Assembly (NCBI GenBank): GCA_016212195.1
Contig: JACRGW010000129.1
Span: forward strand, 1-14,015
DNA length: 14,015 bases
Direction: 5' to 3'
Origin: Nitrospirota bacterium
GTDB lineage: Bacteria > Nitrospirota > Thermodesulfovibrionia > JACRGW01
Part shown: piece after piece, positions 1 through 6,524 of the stretch
Numbering within the stretch: position 1 is the stretch's first letter
Layout: every line of letters starts with the position of its first letter
The notes under the pieces: model-generated
Told to the model about the DNA's origin: nothing
Databases searched by the model: none
The model's input: the letters and a program-made list of their open reading frames with translations, nothing else
Made by a program: the position numbers and the translations under genes

Positions 1-7
1 CCGTCAT
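1..7 (-). CDS. Start of a further gene, cut by the window edge (possible HEPN partner)
   Basis: An ATG (complement of 5-7) overlaps the TGA that ends the preceding nucleotidyltransferase frame in an ATGA arrangement, which is typical of translationally coupled gene pairs. Only two codons (Met-Thr) lie inside the window, so the product cannot be recognised. In minimal nucleotidyltransferase modules the next gene is usually a HEPN-domain protein, so that is the expected identity. This rests on context alone. Confidence 0.3.
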
Positions 8-354
8 AATGATATTCCCTCCCTCTCTATGTCAAGGGCTATCCTCCTTTCTCTCTTTTTAAGTATCTCGAAGTCTTCTTCTGAGATCACCAGTGTGGAT
101 AGAGGCGTGAGATATTATATCTCTATATCTGCAACAATATTGAGGATCTGATTCTTAAGTTCCCTTGTCAGTCCCTTAACGATGATAGCCACATCAATAT
201 CTGATTCAACTCCGTAATCACCTCTTGCCTTCGATCCATAAAGCACAAATCTCATAAGACGATCACCTAAAAATACCTTTAGAGAAGTCTTCAACTCTTT
301 TAATGCCGTGGTTTCTTCAACTGTAAGGATATTGTCTAATGACGGTACCTTCAT
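4..354 (-). pseudogene. Minimal nucleotidyltransferase (MNT) gene with an in-frame stop
   Basis: The intact upstream part (354-115) encodes 79 residues with the catalytic MNT signature GS-x10-DxD (G40, S41, D52, D54), so it belongs to the small polymerase-beta-like nucleotidyltransferases of MNT/HEPN modules. A TAA at 117-115 ends it after an Asp-Ile-Glu-Ile sequence. Reading on in the same frame gives about 36 further residues starting YLTPLSTLVISEEDF and ending at a TGA at 6-4. That segment resembles the usual MNT C-terminus, so the whole frame looks like one gene with a nonsense codon, and perhaps a few codons lost, at the junction. The third acidic catalytic position would be in the Asp-Ile-Glu-Ile strand just before the stop. 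Start choice: the ATG at 354 has no SD and lies about 6 bases below an extended -10 box. A sequencing or assembly error at 115-117 would be an alternative explanation. Confidence 0.7.
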
Positions 355-360
355 ATACAG

Positions 361-369
361 ATTATAACA
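361..369 (-). promoter_or_regulatory. Extended -10 promoter for the MNT gene, possibly leaderless
   Basis: On the minus strand this reads TGTTATAAT, a perfect TGn plus TATAAT extended -10. No good -35 hexamer is seen, as expected for extended -10 promoters. The last T of the hexamer is six bases before the ATG at 354, so initiation would fall at or next to the start codon and give a leaderless mRNA. The lack of an SD in front of that ATG fits this. This is a prediction from motif and spacing only. Confidence 0.5.
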
Positions 370-411
370 CTATTTGCCTGTTAAAAATAATATGCTCAAA
401 ACAGTGATAGG

Positions 412-771
412 TCAAATAGGTTTAAGAGTATTCAGTAGACCCTCTTCTTTATTCAGCATTTCAAGCTCTTCAATGAACCTCTTTATTTTCTCTTCGAGTT
501 CTCTGGAACGGTGTTCCAACTCTCTTTTCTTCCTAACTGATATTAATCTTCCTTCTTTCTTAATATCATCCCTTAACTGTTCCTCTTCCTTTTTTAATTT
601 CTCAAGTTCAAGCCTCATCTCCTCTTTTCTTTTTGATATATCCGCAAGCTTGCCTTCGATCCCCTGTTTTAATTCATCTTGTGCAGTAAGGTATATCTCA
701 TAACCCTCAGATACGAGACTATATGTTAGGACGAATGCGAAGAGGAGAATAAAATAAGCTGACTTTTTCAT
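412..771 (-). CDS. Small exported or membrane-anchored coiled-coil protein, function unknown
   Basis: This 119-residue protein begins with a short basic start (MKK) and a hydrophobic stretch to about residue 20. That looks like a Sec signal peptide or an uncleaved N-terminal anchor, and there is no obvious lipobox or strong AxA site. From about residue 30 to 115 the chain is very rich in Glu, Lys, Leu and Arg with heptad-like leucine spacing, so it is predicted to be one long coiled coil facing the periplasm or cell surface. No enzymatic motif or named family is recognised. The gene starts 15 bases after the hepT stop, so it is probably the third gene of the mntA-hepT transcript. Whether it works with the toxin-antitoxin pair or is just co-transcribed cannot be told from the sequence. 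Confidence 0.75.
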   Translation of the reverse strand: MKKSAYFILLFAFVLTYSLVSEGYEIYLTAQDELKQGIEGKLADISKRKEEMRLELEKLKKEEEQLRDDIKKEGRLISVRKKRELEHRSRELEEKIKRFIEELEMLNKEEGLLNTLKPI

Positions 772-786
772 CTGCCCGCCCTTTTC

Positions 787-1209
787 TTATTTACCTTGAA
801 GCACTTTAAGTATTTCTTTCTTAAATACTTCGAAATCACCAAGTCGTTCTGTTATGACCTCATAGACAATGGCATTATCTATTCTTCCATATTCATGGAC
901 AAGGATATTCCGAAAACCTTTCATCGATTTTAGGATATCCCTCAGCTCTGAGGAGATAATACCGGCCTCCAATAGTTTCTCAAAAAGGTCATCTTCTTCG
1001 GCCGGAAGCCCTAACCTCAGACCTGATACGAAGAGATTGCAGATGTCAATTGCAGATTCTATGGATATCTGAAGTAGCCTTTCGGATGCCCTCCTTTTTT
1101 CAACTATCTTCAGATACCCATCAAAACTTTTTGGGATAATTCCACGAATCTCTCTTAGATACCCTTCAAGTTCATCTATCTTAGCAAGTATCCTCTCATG
1201 GTCCAGCAC
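787..1209 (-). CDS. hepT: HepT-like HEPN toxin (DUF86 family)
   Basis: This all-alpha HEPN protein is a probable RNase toxin of a MntA/HepT pair. It carries the R-x4-H-x-Y motif as RNILVHEY (R100, H105, Y107 counting from the GTG start). In studied HepT proteins the Arg and His form the RNase centre, and the Tyr is the site where MntA adds AMP units to silence the toxin. The length of 140 residues is normal for the family. Start choice: a TTG at 1215 is possible, but the AGAGG-type SD directly abuts that codon, while the GTG at 1209 has the same SD six bases upstream, so the GTG is preferred. The gene overlaps the end of mntA by 14 bases, which suggests translational coupling. All motif residues are present, so the toxin looks intact. 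Confidence 0.9.
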   Translation of the reverse strand: MLDHERILAKIDELEGYLREIRGIIPKSFDGYLKIVEKRRASERLLQISIESAIDICNLFVSGLRLGLPAEEDDLFEKLLEAGIISSELRDILKSMKGFRNILVHEYGRIDNAIVYEVITERLGDFEVFKKEILKVLQGK

Positions 1210-1576
1210 GGGCAACCTCTTCTAAGTAACTATAATATATATGTTTAAAGTCTTCAAAGGCCTGGGCTGTGCGAAATGCTACCTCATAAAGGATATCCTC
1301 ATCTCTACAGTATAGAACTTTTCCTTCCTTCAAGATCCGTTTTTGTATAAAGAGGGGCAGTTGTTGATAAATGTGGACATCAAAATCCCCAATCTCTAAA
1401 TATTTTAATCTCTTATGTGATAGACTTAAGGGGTCTCTTTTCCCAGGATAAAGAACTACACAAACATCAACATCAGAGACATGGGTCTCCTCCCCACGTC
1501 CCCTGCTACCAAAAAGAATTAGTGCTAAGAGATCTTTATCTCTCTTTGCTTCTTCAATCAGTCTTTCGATACCCAT
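1196..1576 (-). CDS. mntA: MntA-like minimal nucleotidyltransferase antitoxin
   Basis: This 126-residue protein of the polymerase-beta nucleotidyltransferase fold has the signature GS-x10-DxD intact (G23, S24, D35, D37). A later acidic strand, GDFDVHIY (D64 or D66), is expected to supply the third metal ligand. In characterised type VII systems MntA transfers AMP from ATP to the active-site tyrosine of HepT and so neutralises it in the cytoplasm. The reading frame overlaps the downstream hepT start, and the order antitoxin then toxin fits the family. The ATG at 1576 has only a weak SD. A sigma70-like promoter about 100 bases upstream should drive it. The catalytic residues and the neighbouring RX4HXY toxin make the family call strong; function as a TA pair in this organism is inferred. 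Confidence 0.9.
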   Translation of the reverse strand: MGIERLIEEAKRDKDLLALILFGSRGRGEETHVSDVDVCVVLYPGKRDPLSLSHKRLKYLEIGDFDVHIYQQLPLFIQKRILKEGKVLYCRDEDILYEVAFRTAQAFEDFKHIYYSYLEEVARAGP

Positions 1577-1680
1577 TTTATTTCCATCGAACTTATAGGG
1601 TGATAAACCTCATCAAGTGCGGAATGACATAAATACTACTTTTGTTATTAAACAGTCTATTATTAAAAAGCATAGATTCG

Positions 1681-1709
1681 ATTATACAGGGAAGAAAGAT
1701 TATTGTAAA
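1681..1709 (-). promoter_or_regulatory. Sigma70-type promoter for the mntA-hepT operon
   Basis: On the minus strand the sequence reads TTTACA (1709-1704), a 17-bp spacer, then TATAAT (1686-1681). The -10 is perfect, the -35 matches five of six bases, and the spacing is ideal. Transcription would begin near 1674 and leave a 5' leader of about 98 bases before mntA. It lies only 13 bases past the stop of the upstream Mut7-C gene, so the toxin-antitoxin operon seems to have its own start even though it follows the rpoBC unit on the same strand. Confidence 0.7.
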
Positions 1710-1721
1710 GTGGAAGGATTA

Positions 1722-2246
1722 TTAAGAGAAAACCTCTTTCAGCCTTTCCTTTATTTTCTCTAAATGAGTCCCCTTCCAGTAAATCCTGCCACAGGATGGA
1801 CATTGTCTTACTACTTCTTCTTTCCATAAGGCAAAATCAGGAATGGTTCCTTCGGCTTTATTTGATGGAATAGAGTACAGGATGGAATTACAGTGGACAC
1901 ATCGGGAAAGAAGGTTTGCTTCGGGGACAGTCCCGATTCGGAGCCTGCCCCATATGTGGGGGCCTTGCCCGTAAATCTGGGACAGTCCCCTATCGCCTTG
2001 TACCACACCTGCCTTAAACAACTGCCTGAGCTGGTCAGCGGGGTTGTCATCGTAGATGAAGATAAAATCCTTAAGTCCCTTTACTTTTATAAGCCTTGTG
2101 TCTCTGGTAAGTAAAGTTCTTCCCTCTTCCCTTGCGATTCTGAGAAGGAGGGAATCATCGATGTCGGTATAGTAAAGGGTATCGTACCCAAGGATTCTGA
2201 GCCACTTTGCGAGTCTACCGAGCATAGAGTCGGCGATGAACTTCAT
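1722..2246 (-). CDS. Mut7-C domain protein (PIN-like fold plus zinc ribbon)
   Basis: This 174-residue protein has the two parts of the Mut7-C family, which is named after the C-terminal domain of the MUT-7 exonuclease. The N-terminal PIN-like half carries FIADSMLGRLAKWLRILGYD and LLTRD, with D6, D30/D31 and D49 as likely metal ligands. The C-terminal zinc ribbon has CVHC (C116, C119) and CPSC (C149, C152). The family is assigned as a putative RNase; the substrate is unknown. Residues 86-108 are encoded by a palindromic repeat element between the two domains. Removing them leaves about 151 residues, near the usual family length, and both domains stay intact. The ATG at 2246 has no recognisable SD; its leader is made of 7-nt repeats. 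The gene follows rpoC at 46 bases, so it is probably co-transcribed with rpoBC. Confidence 0.85.
   Translation of the reverse strand: MKFIADSMLGRLAKWLRILGYDTLYYTDIDDSLLLRIAREEGRTLLTRDTRLIKVKGLKDFIFIYDDNPADQLRQLFKAGVVQGDRGLSQIYGQGPHIWGRLRIGTVPEANLLSRCVHCNSILYSIPSNKAEGTIPDFALWKEEVVRQCPSCGRIYWKGTHLEKIKERLKEVFS
1923..1990. repeat. REP/MITE-like palindromic element inserted in the Mut7-C gene
   Basis: The 68-bp segment begins GGGGACAGTCCC (1923-1934) and ends GGGACAGTCCCC (1979-1990). Each end is itself a near-palindrome, and the two ends form terminal inverted repeats that continue inward imperfectly (GATTCGG against CCGTAAATC). The centre has a second inverted repeat, CCCCATATGTGGGG (1949-1962). 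The segment is far more GC-rich than the flanking coding sequence and corresponds to extra residues compared with the protein family. These traits fit a small non-autonomous repeat of the kind mobilised by REP-associated tyrosine transposases. No transposase is in the window, so mobility is inferred. Confidence 0.65.
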
Positions 2247-2250
2247 AAAA

Positions 2251-2292
2251 ATACTGTATACTGTCTACTGTTTGCTGTCTACTGTATACTGA
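2251..2292. repeat. Six-unit 7-nt repeat array between rpoC and the Mut7-C gene
   Basis: The forward strand reads as six consecutive heptads: ATACTGT twice, then CTACTGT, TTGCTGT, CTACTGT and ATACTGA. The register is perfect and the array ends exactly at the rpoC stop codon. It fills the spacer except for four A residues before the Mut7-C start. On the coding strand the unit is ACAGTAT-like, the same as in the rpoB/rpoC spacer. Confidence 0.85.
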
Positions 2293-5200
2293 TTAACTTG
2301 CCGCCTTTTCGAACGAAGGGGTTTCGGTATTAGGCCCTTCATCTGATGGGATTTGTTTTTGATGAGGCACTTTCACAAAGGTTTCCCTGTACTTTGAGAC
2401 CCCTGTGCCTGCTGGGATAAGTCTACCCATAATCACATTTTCCTTGAGTCCCCTCAGTTCATCTACCGCTACCGTAACAGCAGCCTCTGTAAGAACCCGC
2501 GTAGTCTCCTGGAATGATGCGGCAGAGATAAAACTGTCCGTAGTTAAAGAGGCCTTTGTTATACCCAGAAGGATAGGCTTCCCAATAGCAGGTTTACCTT
2601 TAGCAGCTTTTACCTTTTCATTCTCGTTAATAAAAGTGAATTTATCCACCTGTTCACCGATAAGGAATGTTGTATCTCCTGGGTCTTCGATTTTCACCTT
2701 CCTCAACATCTGTCTCACTATCACCTCAATATGTTTATCATTTATAGAGACCCCCTGAAGTCTATAAACCTGTTGCACTTCGTCTACGAGATACTTCTGT
2801 AGTTCCTTAGGACCTAAGATATCGAGGATGTCATGGGGATTTACCGAACCATCCATAAGTGGTTCTCCTGCCCTGACCCAGTCTCCTTCATGAACATTCA
2901 CATGTTTCCCTTTAGGGATTAGATACTCCCTCTCATCACCGAGACCACTCCTCACGATAACTCTTCTCATCCCCTTTACAAAACCACCATGCTCAACTGT
3001 ACCGTCTATTTCACTGATTACTGCCTGTTCCTTAGGTTTCCTGGCCTCGAAGAGTTCCGCTACCCTCGGTAGTCCTCCTGTAATGTCTTTGGTCTTTGTT
3101 GTCTCTCTCGGAATCTTTGCAAGGACATCACCTGAATGGACTACATTACCTCTCTCTACAAGTATATGTGCGCCTGCAGGGAGGGAATACCTTGCAAGGT
3201 TATTAGTTCCCGGGATCTTCAATGTCTTGTTATGATCATCTTTTATAGAAATCCTTGGCCTCATATTTGTGGGGTATTCTATGATTACCCTTCTCGAAAA
3301 ACCTGTTACCTCATCAACTTCCTCTTTTACGGTAACCCCTTCTATAATATCACCCAGGGCGATCTTTCCACCTACCTCTGTCAGTATGGATGAAGAATAA
3401 GGGTCCCATTCGACAAGTTTCTGTCCTGCATCAACCTTTTGTTTATCTTCCACCTTCAGTTTTGCACCATAAAGGACTGAGTATTTCTCCTTTTCTCTGC
3501 CTTCTTTATCATAAATGGCAATAAAGCCATTCCTATTCATAACGATTCTGTCACCTTCTTTATTCTTCACTGTATTGAGATTGAGATATCGTATTGTACC
3601 TGCATTCTTCGCTTCAAGGACTGTCTGCTCTATAACCTTGCTTGCTGTTCCACCTATATGGAATGTTCTCATGGTAAGCTGGGTTCCTGGCTCCCCGATA
3701 GACTGGGCTGCAATTATCCCTACTGCCTCTCCAATCTCGACCATCCGTCCCCTTGAGAGATCCCTTCCATAACATTTTGCACAGACACCCCGCTTTGACT
3801 GACAGGTGAGTACTGATCTTATCTTGACTCTGTCAATACCGGACTCAATAACTTTCGCTGTAATATACTCATCGAACTCTTTCTCCCTTTTTACGATAAC
3901 CTTCTTTGTCAGAGGATCCCTTGTCTCTTCAGCAGCAACACGTCCAAGAATCCTCTCTTCCAGTGGTTCAATAATCTCACCACCTTCAACGAGAGAGACA
4001 ACATATATCCCTTCAAGGGTACCACAGTCCTCTTCAGTCACAATCACATCCTGTGAGACATCCACCAGTCTTCTGGTGAGATACCCTGAATTTGCTGTTT
4101 TAAGGGCTGTATCGGCTAACCCCTTTCTCGCTCCATGAGTAGATATGAAGTACTGGAGGACTGTCAGTCCTTCCCTGAAGTTTGCGGTTATTGGAGTCTC
4201 TATAATCTCACCAGATGGTTTTGCCATTAGACCCCTCATACCAGCGAGCTGACGAATCTGTGCTGTTGAGCCCCTTGCACCTGAATCAGCCATCATAAAT
4301 ATGGGATTAAAGGATCTTCTCTCTTCAAGTTCCTCCTTTGTCCTATGCTTACCCAGGCCTTCTGCCCCGAGTTCAGCCATCATCTCAGCAGCCACCTTTT
4401 CTGTAACCTGAGCCCAGATATCTATTACCTTGTTATATCTCTCACCGTCTGTGATAAGACCATCGGCATACTGTTTTTCTACCTCCAAGACTTCTATCTC
4501 GGCTTCCTTTATAAGTTCTGCCTTCTTGCTCGGTATGTGCATATCATTGATGCACATAGAGATTCCCCCTTTTGTTGCATACTCGAAGCCTATCTTTTCT
4601 ATCCTATCGAGAAGTAAAACTGTCTCCCTGTGGCCTACTTCCATAAAGCTTGTCTCGATGAGCTTCATTATCTCCTTTTTATTCATCTCCTTATTGACAA
4701 GAGAAAATGGAAGCACCGATGGAAGAATCTCCCCAAGAATAACCCTTCCTACAGTTGTATCTACAAGAGTTCCATTAATCCTTACTTTGATTCTGGCATG
4801 TTCTTCTAACTTTCCTGCATCATAGGCAACCCTCACTTCTTCAGAACCATAAAAGACCTTTCCCTGTCCTTTTGCACCTTTTCTTTCCTTGGTGAGATAA
4901 TAACATCCAAGAACCATATCCTGTGAAGGAACAACTATAGGCCTTCCATTTGCCGGGGAAAGTATATTATTTACAGACATCATAAGAACCCTTGCCTCAA
5001 TCTGGGCCTCTACAGAAAGTGGGACATGTACCGCCATCTGATCCCCATCGAAATCTGCATTGAATGATGCACAGACAAGGGGATGAAGTTTTATTGCCTT
5101 ACCTTCTACAAGAATGGGGTCAAAGGCCTGAATTCCGAGTCTGTGTAATGTTGGCGCCCTGTTAAGAAGAACCGGATGTTCCTTTATTACCTCTTCAAGG

Positions 5201-6432
5201 ACATCCCAGACCTCGGATTTTTCCTTTTCAACCATTTTCTTGGCTGCCTTTATCGTAGTAGCATATTCCATTACCTCAAGTCTGTTAAAGATAAACGGTT
5301 TGAAGAGTTCTAAGGCCATCCTTTTCGGAAGACCGCACTGATGAAGCTTAAGCTCCGGTCCTACGACTATGACCGACCTTCCTGAATAATCCACCCTCTT
5401 GCCAAGTAGGTTCTGTCGGAATCTCCCCTGTTTCCCTTTAAGCATATCAGAAAGTGATTTAAGGGGCCTCTTATTAGGCCCTCTGAGTACCCTCCCCCTC
5501 CTACCATTATCAAAAAGGGCATCTACAGATTCCTGGAGCATTCTCTTCTCATTCCTTATAATAACTGCAGGGGCATTTAATTCCTCAAGCCTCTTTAGCC
5601 TGTTATTCCTGTTAATAACCCTCCTATATAGGTCATTAAGGTCAGAGGTAGCAAACCTTCCACCCTCAAGAGGGACTAAAGGTCTGAGTTCTGGAGGTAA
5701 AACAGGAATTACATCAAGGATCATCCACTCAGGCCTGTTACCTGATTTTCTGAAGGCCTCAACAATCCTGAGTCTCTTGGTAATCTTTTTCTTTACGGCG
5801 AGGGAGCTGGCTTCTTTAACCTTTTTGTTGAGCTCCGCAGAAAGTTCATCTAAATTTATCTTTTTCAACAATTCCTTTATCGCCTCTCCACCTATACCTG
5901 CCTTGAACCTGTCACCGTATTCAGCAAGAAGTTTTCTGTACCTCTCTTCGGTTAGTAGTTCCTTCTCCTTTAAAGAGGTATTCCCGGGATCAATCACCAC
6001 GTAATTCTCGAAATAGAGTATCTTCTCGATCTGCCTTAGACTCATATCGAGAATATTTCCAATACGGCTCGGTATCCCTTTAAGGAACCATATATGGGCT
6101 ACTGGGGTTGCGAGCTCTATATGTCCAAGTCTCTCCCTCCTCACCTTTGACTGGATCACCTCTACACCGCACTTATCACAGACCACACCTCTGTGTTTCA
6201 TCCGTTTATACTTACCACAGTTACACTCCCAATCCTTGGTAGGGCCAAATATCTTTGCACAAAACAGACCATCCCTCTCAGGTTTGAAAGAACGGTAGTT
6301 TATAGTTTCGGGTTTCTTCACCTCTCCATGAGACCATTCCCTGATCTTTTCAGGAGAGGCTATTTTTATTCTAATGGCATCAAAGTCTGTTGGGTCTTTT
6401 GGCTTTTCAAAAAGTCTGTAAATATCTTCCAA
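2293..6432 (-). CDS. rpoC: DNA-directed RNA polymerase subunit beta'
   Basis: This is the full-length (1379-residue) largest subunit of the core RNA polymerase. Visible landmarks, in order: the N-terminal zinc finger (C70, C72, C85, C88); the catalytic Mg-binding motif NADFDGDQM with D460, D462 and D464, the same numbering as in E. coli; the bridge-helix and F-loop region around ADSGARGSTAQIRQLAGMRG (716-734); the second zinc site (C803, C877, C884, C887); and the trigger loop beginning MRTFHIGG (921-928). About 190 residues separate the trigger-loop N-terminal part from GGLPRVAELFEARKP, which corresponds to the SI3 insertion of Gram-negative-type polymerases. The start is a TTG at 6432, supported by an AGGAGG SD six bases upstream. 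The gene follows rpoB after a spacer containing a 7-nt repeat element. Confidence 0.98.
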   Translation of the reverse strand: MEDIYRLFEKPKDPTDFDAIRIKIASPEKIREWSHGEVKKPETINYRSFKPERDGLFCAKIFGPTKDWECNCGKYKRMKHRGVVCDKCGVEVIQSKVRRERLGHIELATPVAHIWFLKGIPSRIGNILDMSLRQIEKILYFENYVVIDPGNTSLKEKELLTEERYRKLLAEYGDRFKAGIGGEAIKELLKKINLDELSAELNKKVKEASSLAVKKKITKRLRIVEAFRKSGNRPEWMILDVIPVLPPELRPLVPLEGGRFATSDLNDLYRRVINRNNRLKRLEELNAPAVIIRNEKRMLQESVDALFDNGRRGRVLRGPNKRPLKSLSDMLKGKQGRFRQNLLGKRVDYSGRSVIVVGPELKLHQCGLPKRMALELFKPFIFNRLEVMEYATTIKAAKKMVEKEKSEVWDVLEEVIKEHPVLLNRAPTLHRLGIQAFDPILVEGKAIKLHPLVCASFNADFDGDQMAVHVPLSVEAQIEARVLMMSVNNILSPANGRPIVVPSQDMVLGCYYLTKERKGAKGQGKVFYGSEEVRVAYDAGKLEEHARIKVRINGTLVDTTVGRVILGEILPSVLPFSLVNKEMNKKEIMKLIETSFMEVGHRETVLLLDRIEKIGFEYATKGGISMCINDMHIPSKKAELIKEAEIEVLEVEKQYADGLITDGERYNKVIDIWAQVTEKVAAEMMAELGAEGLGKHRTKEELEERRSFNPIFMMADSGARGSTAQIRQLAGMRGLMAKPSGEIIETPITANFREGLTVLQYFISTHGARKGLADTALKTANSGYLTRRLVDVSQDVIVTEEDCGTLEGIYVVSLVEGGEIIEPLEERILGRVAAEETRDPLTKKVIVKREKEFDEYITAKVIESGIDRVKIRSVLTCQSKRGVCAKCYGRDLSRGRMVEIGEAVGIIAAQSIGEPGTQLTMRTFHIGGTASKVIEQTVLEAKNAGTIRYLNLNTVKNKEGDRIVMNRNGFIAIYDKEGREKEKYSVLYGAKLKVEDKQKVDAGQKLVEWDPYSSSILTEVGGKIALGDIIEGVTVKEEVDEVTGFSRRVIIEYPTNMRPRISIKDDHNKTLKIPGTNNLARYSLPAGAHILVERGNVVHSGDVLAKIPRETTKTKDITGGLPRVAELFEARKPKEQAVISEIDGTVEHGGFVKGMRRVIVRSGLGDEREYLIPKGKHVNVHEGDWVRAGEPLMDGSVNPHDILDILGPKELQKYLVDEVQQVYRLQGVSINDKHIEVIVRQMLRKVKIEDPGDTTFLIGEQVDKFTFINENEKVKAAKGKPAIGKPILLGITKASLTTDSFISAASFQETTRVLTEAAVTVAVDELRGLKENVIMGRLIPAGTGVSKYRETFVKVPHQKQIPSDEGPNTETPSFEKAAS

Positions 6433-6456
6433 GATAAACCTCCTAAATTAAAGTAA

Positions 6457-6524
6457 ACAGGAATCAGTAGTCAGTATAAAACCCCTTGTATACTGTATAC
6501 TGTATTCTGTATTCTGTATACTGT
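6457..6524. repeat. Heptad repeat element with inverted halves between rpoB and rpoC
   Basis: One half (6490-6524) is five perfect-register heptads of ATACTGT or ATTCTGT on the forward strand. The other half (6457-6477) is three heptads of the opposite orientation (ACAGGAA, TCAGTAG, TCAGTAT). The halves can pair across a loop at 6478-6489, with CAGTAT and ATACTG perfectly matched next to the loop. The element starts at the last base of the rpoB stop codon and would form a hairpin in the rpoB-rpoC mRNA. There is no U-tract in the direction of transcription, so it does not look like a rho-independent terminator. Confidence 0.8.

Noticed and set aside
370..419. Inverted repeat CTATTTG/CAAATAG downstream of the coiled-coil gene, as a terminator
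   Set aside because: The arms are only 7 bp, the loop is 36 bases and there is no U-tract, so neither a terminator nor an operator can be supported.
507..545. Rifampicin-resistance substitutions in the RpoB rif cluster (positions given as residues)
   Set aside because: The residues equivalent to E. coli D516, H526 and S531 are all wild type.
2251..2292. CRISPR-like array
   Set aside because: The units are 7 nt with no spacers, and no cas genes are present. This is a short tandem repeat.
5399..6004. A 201-codon open frame on the plus strand inside rpoC
   Set aside because: It is antisense to conserved rpoC sequence, has a Ser/Leu-rich low-complexity product, and shows no SD or domain. It is a shadow of the real gene.
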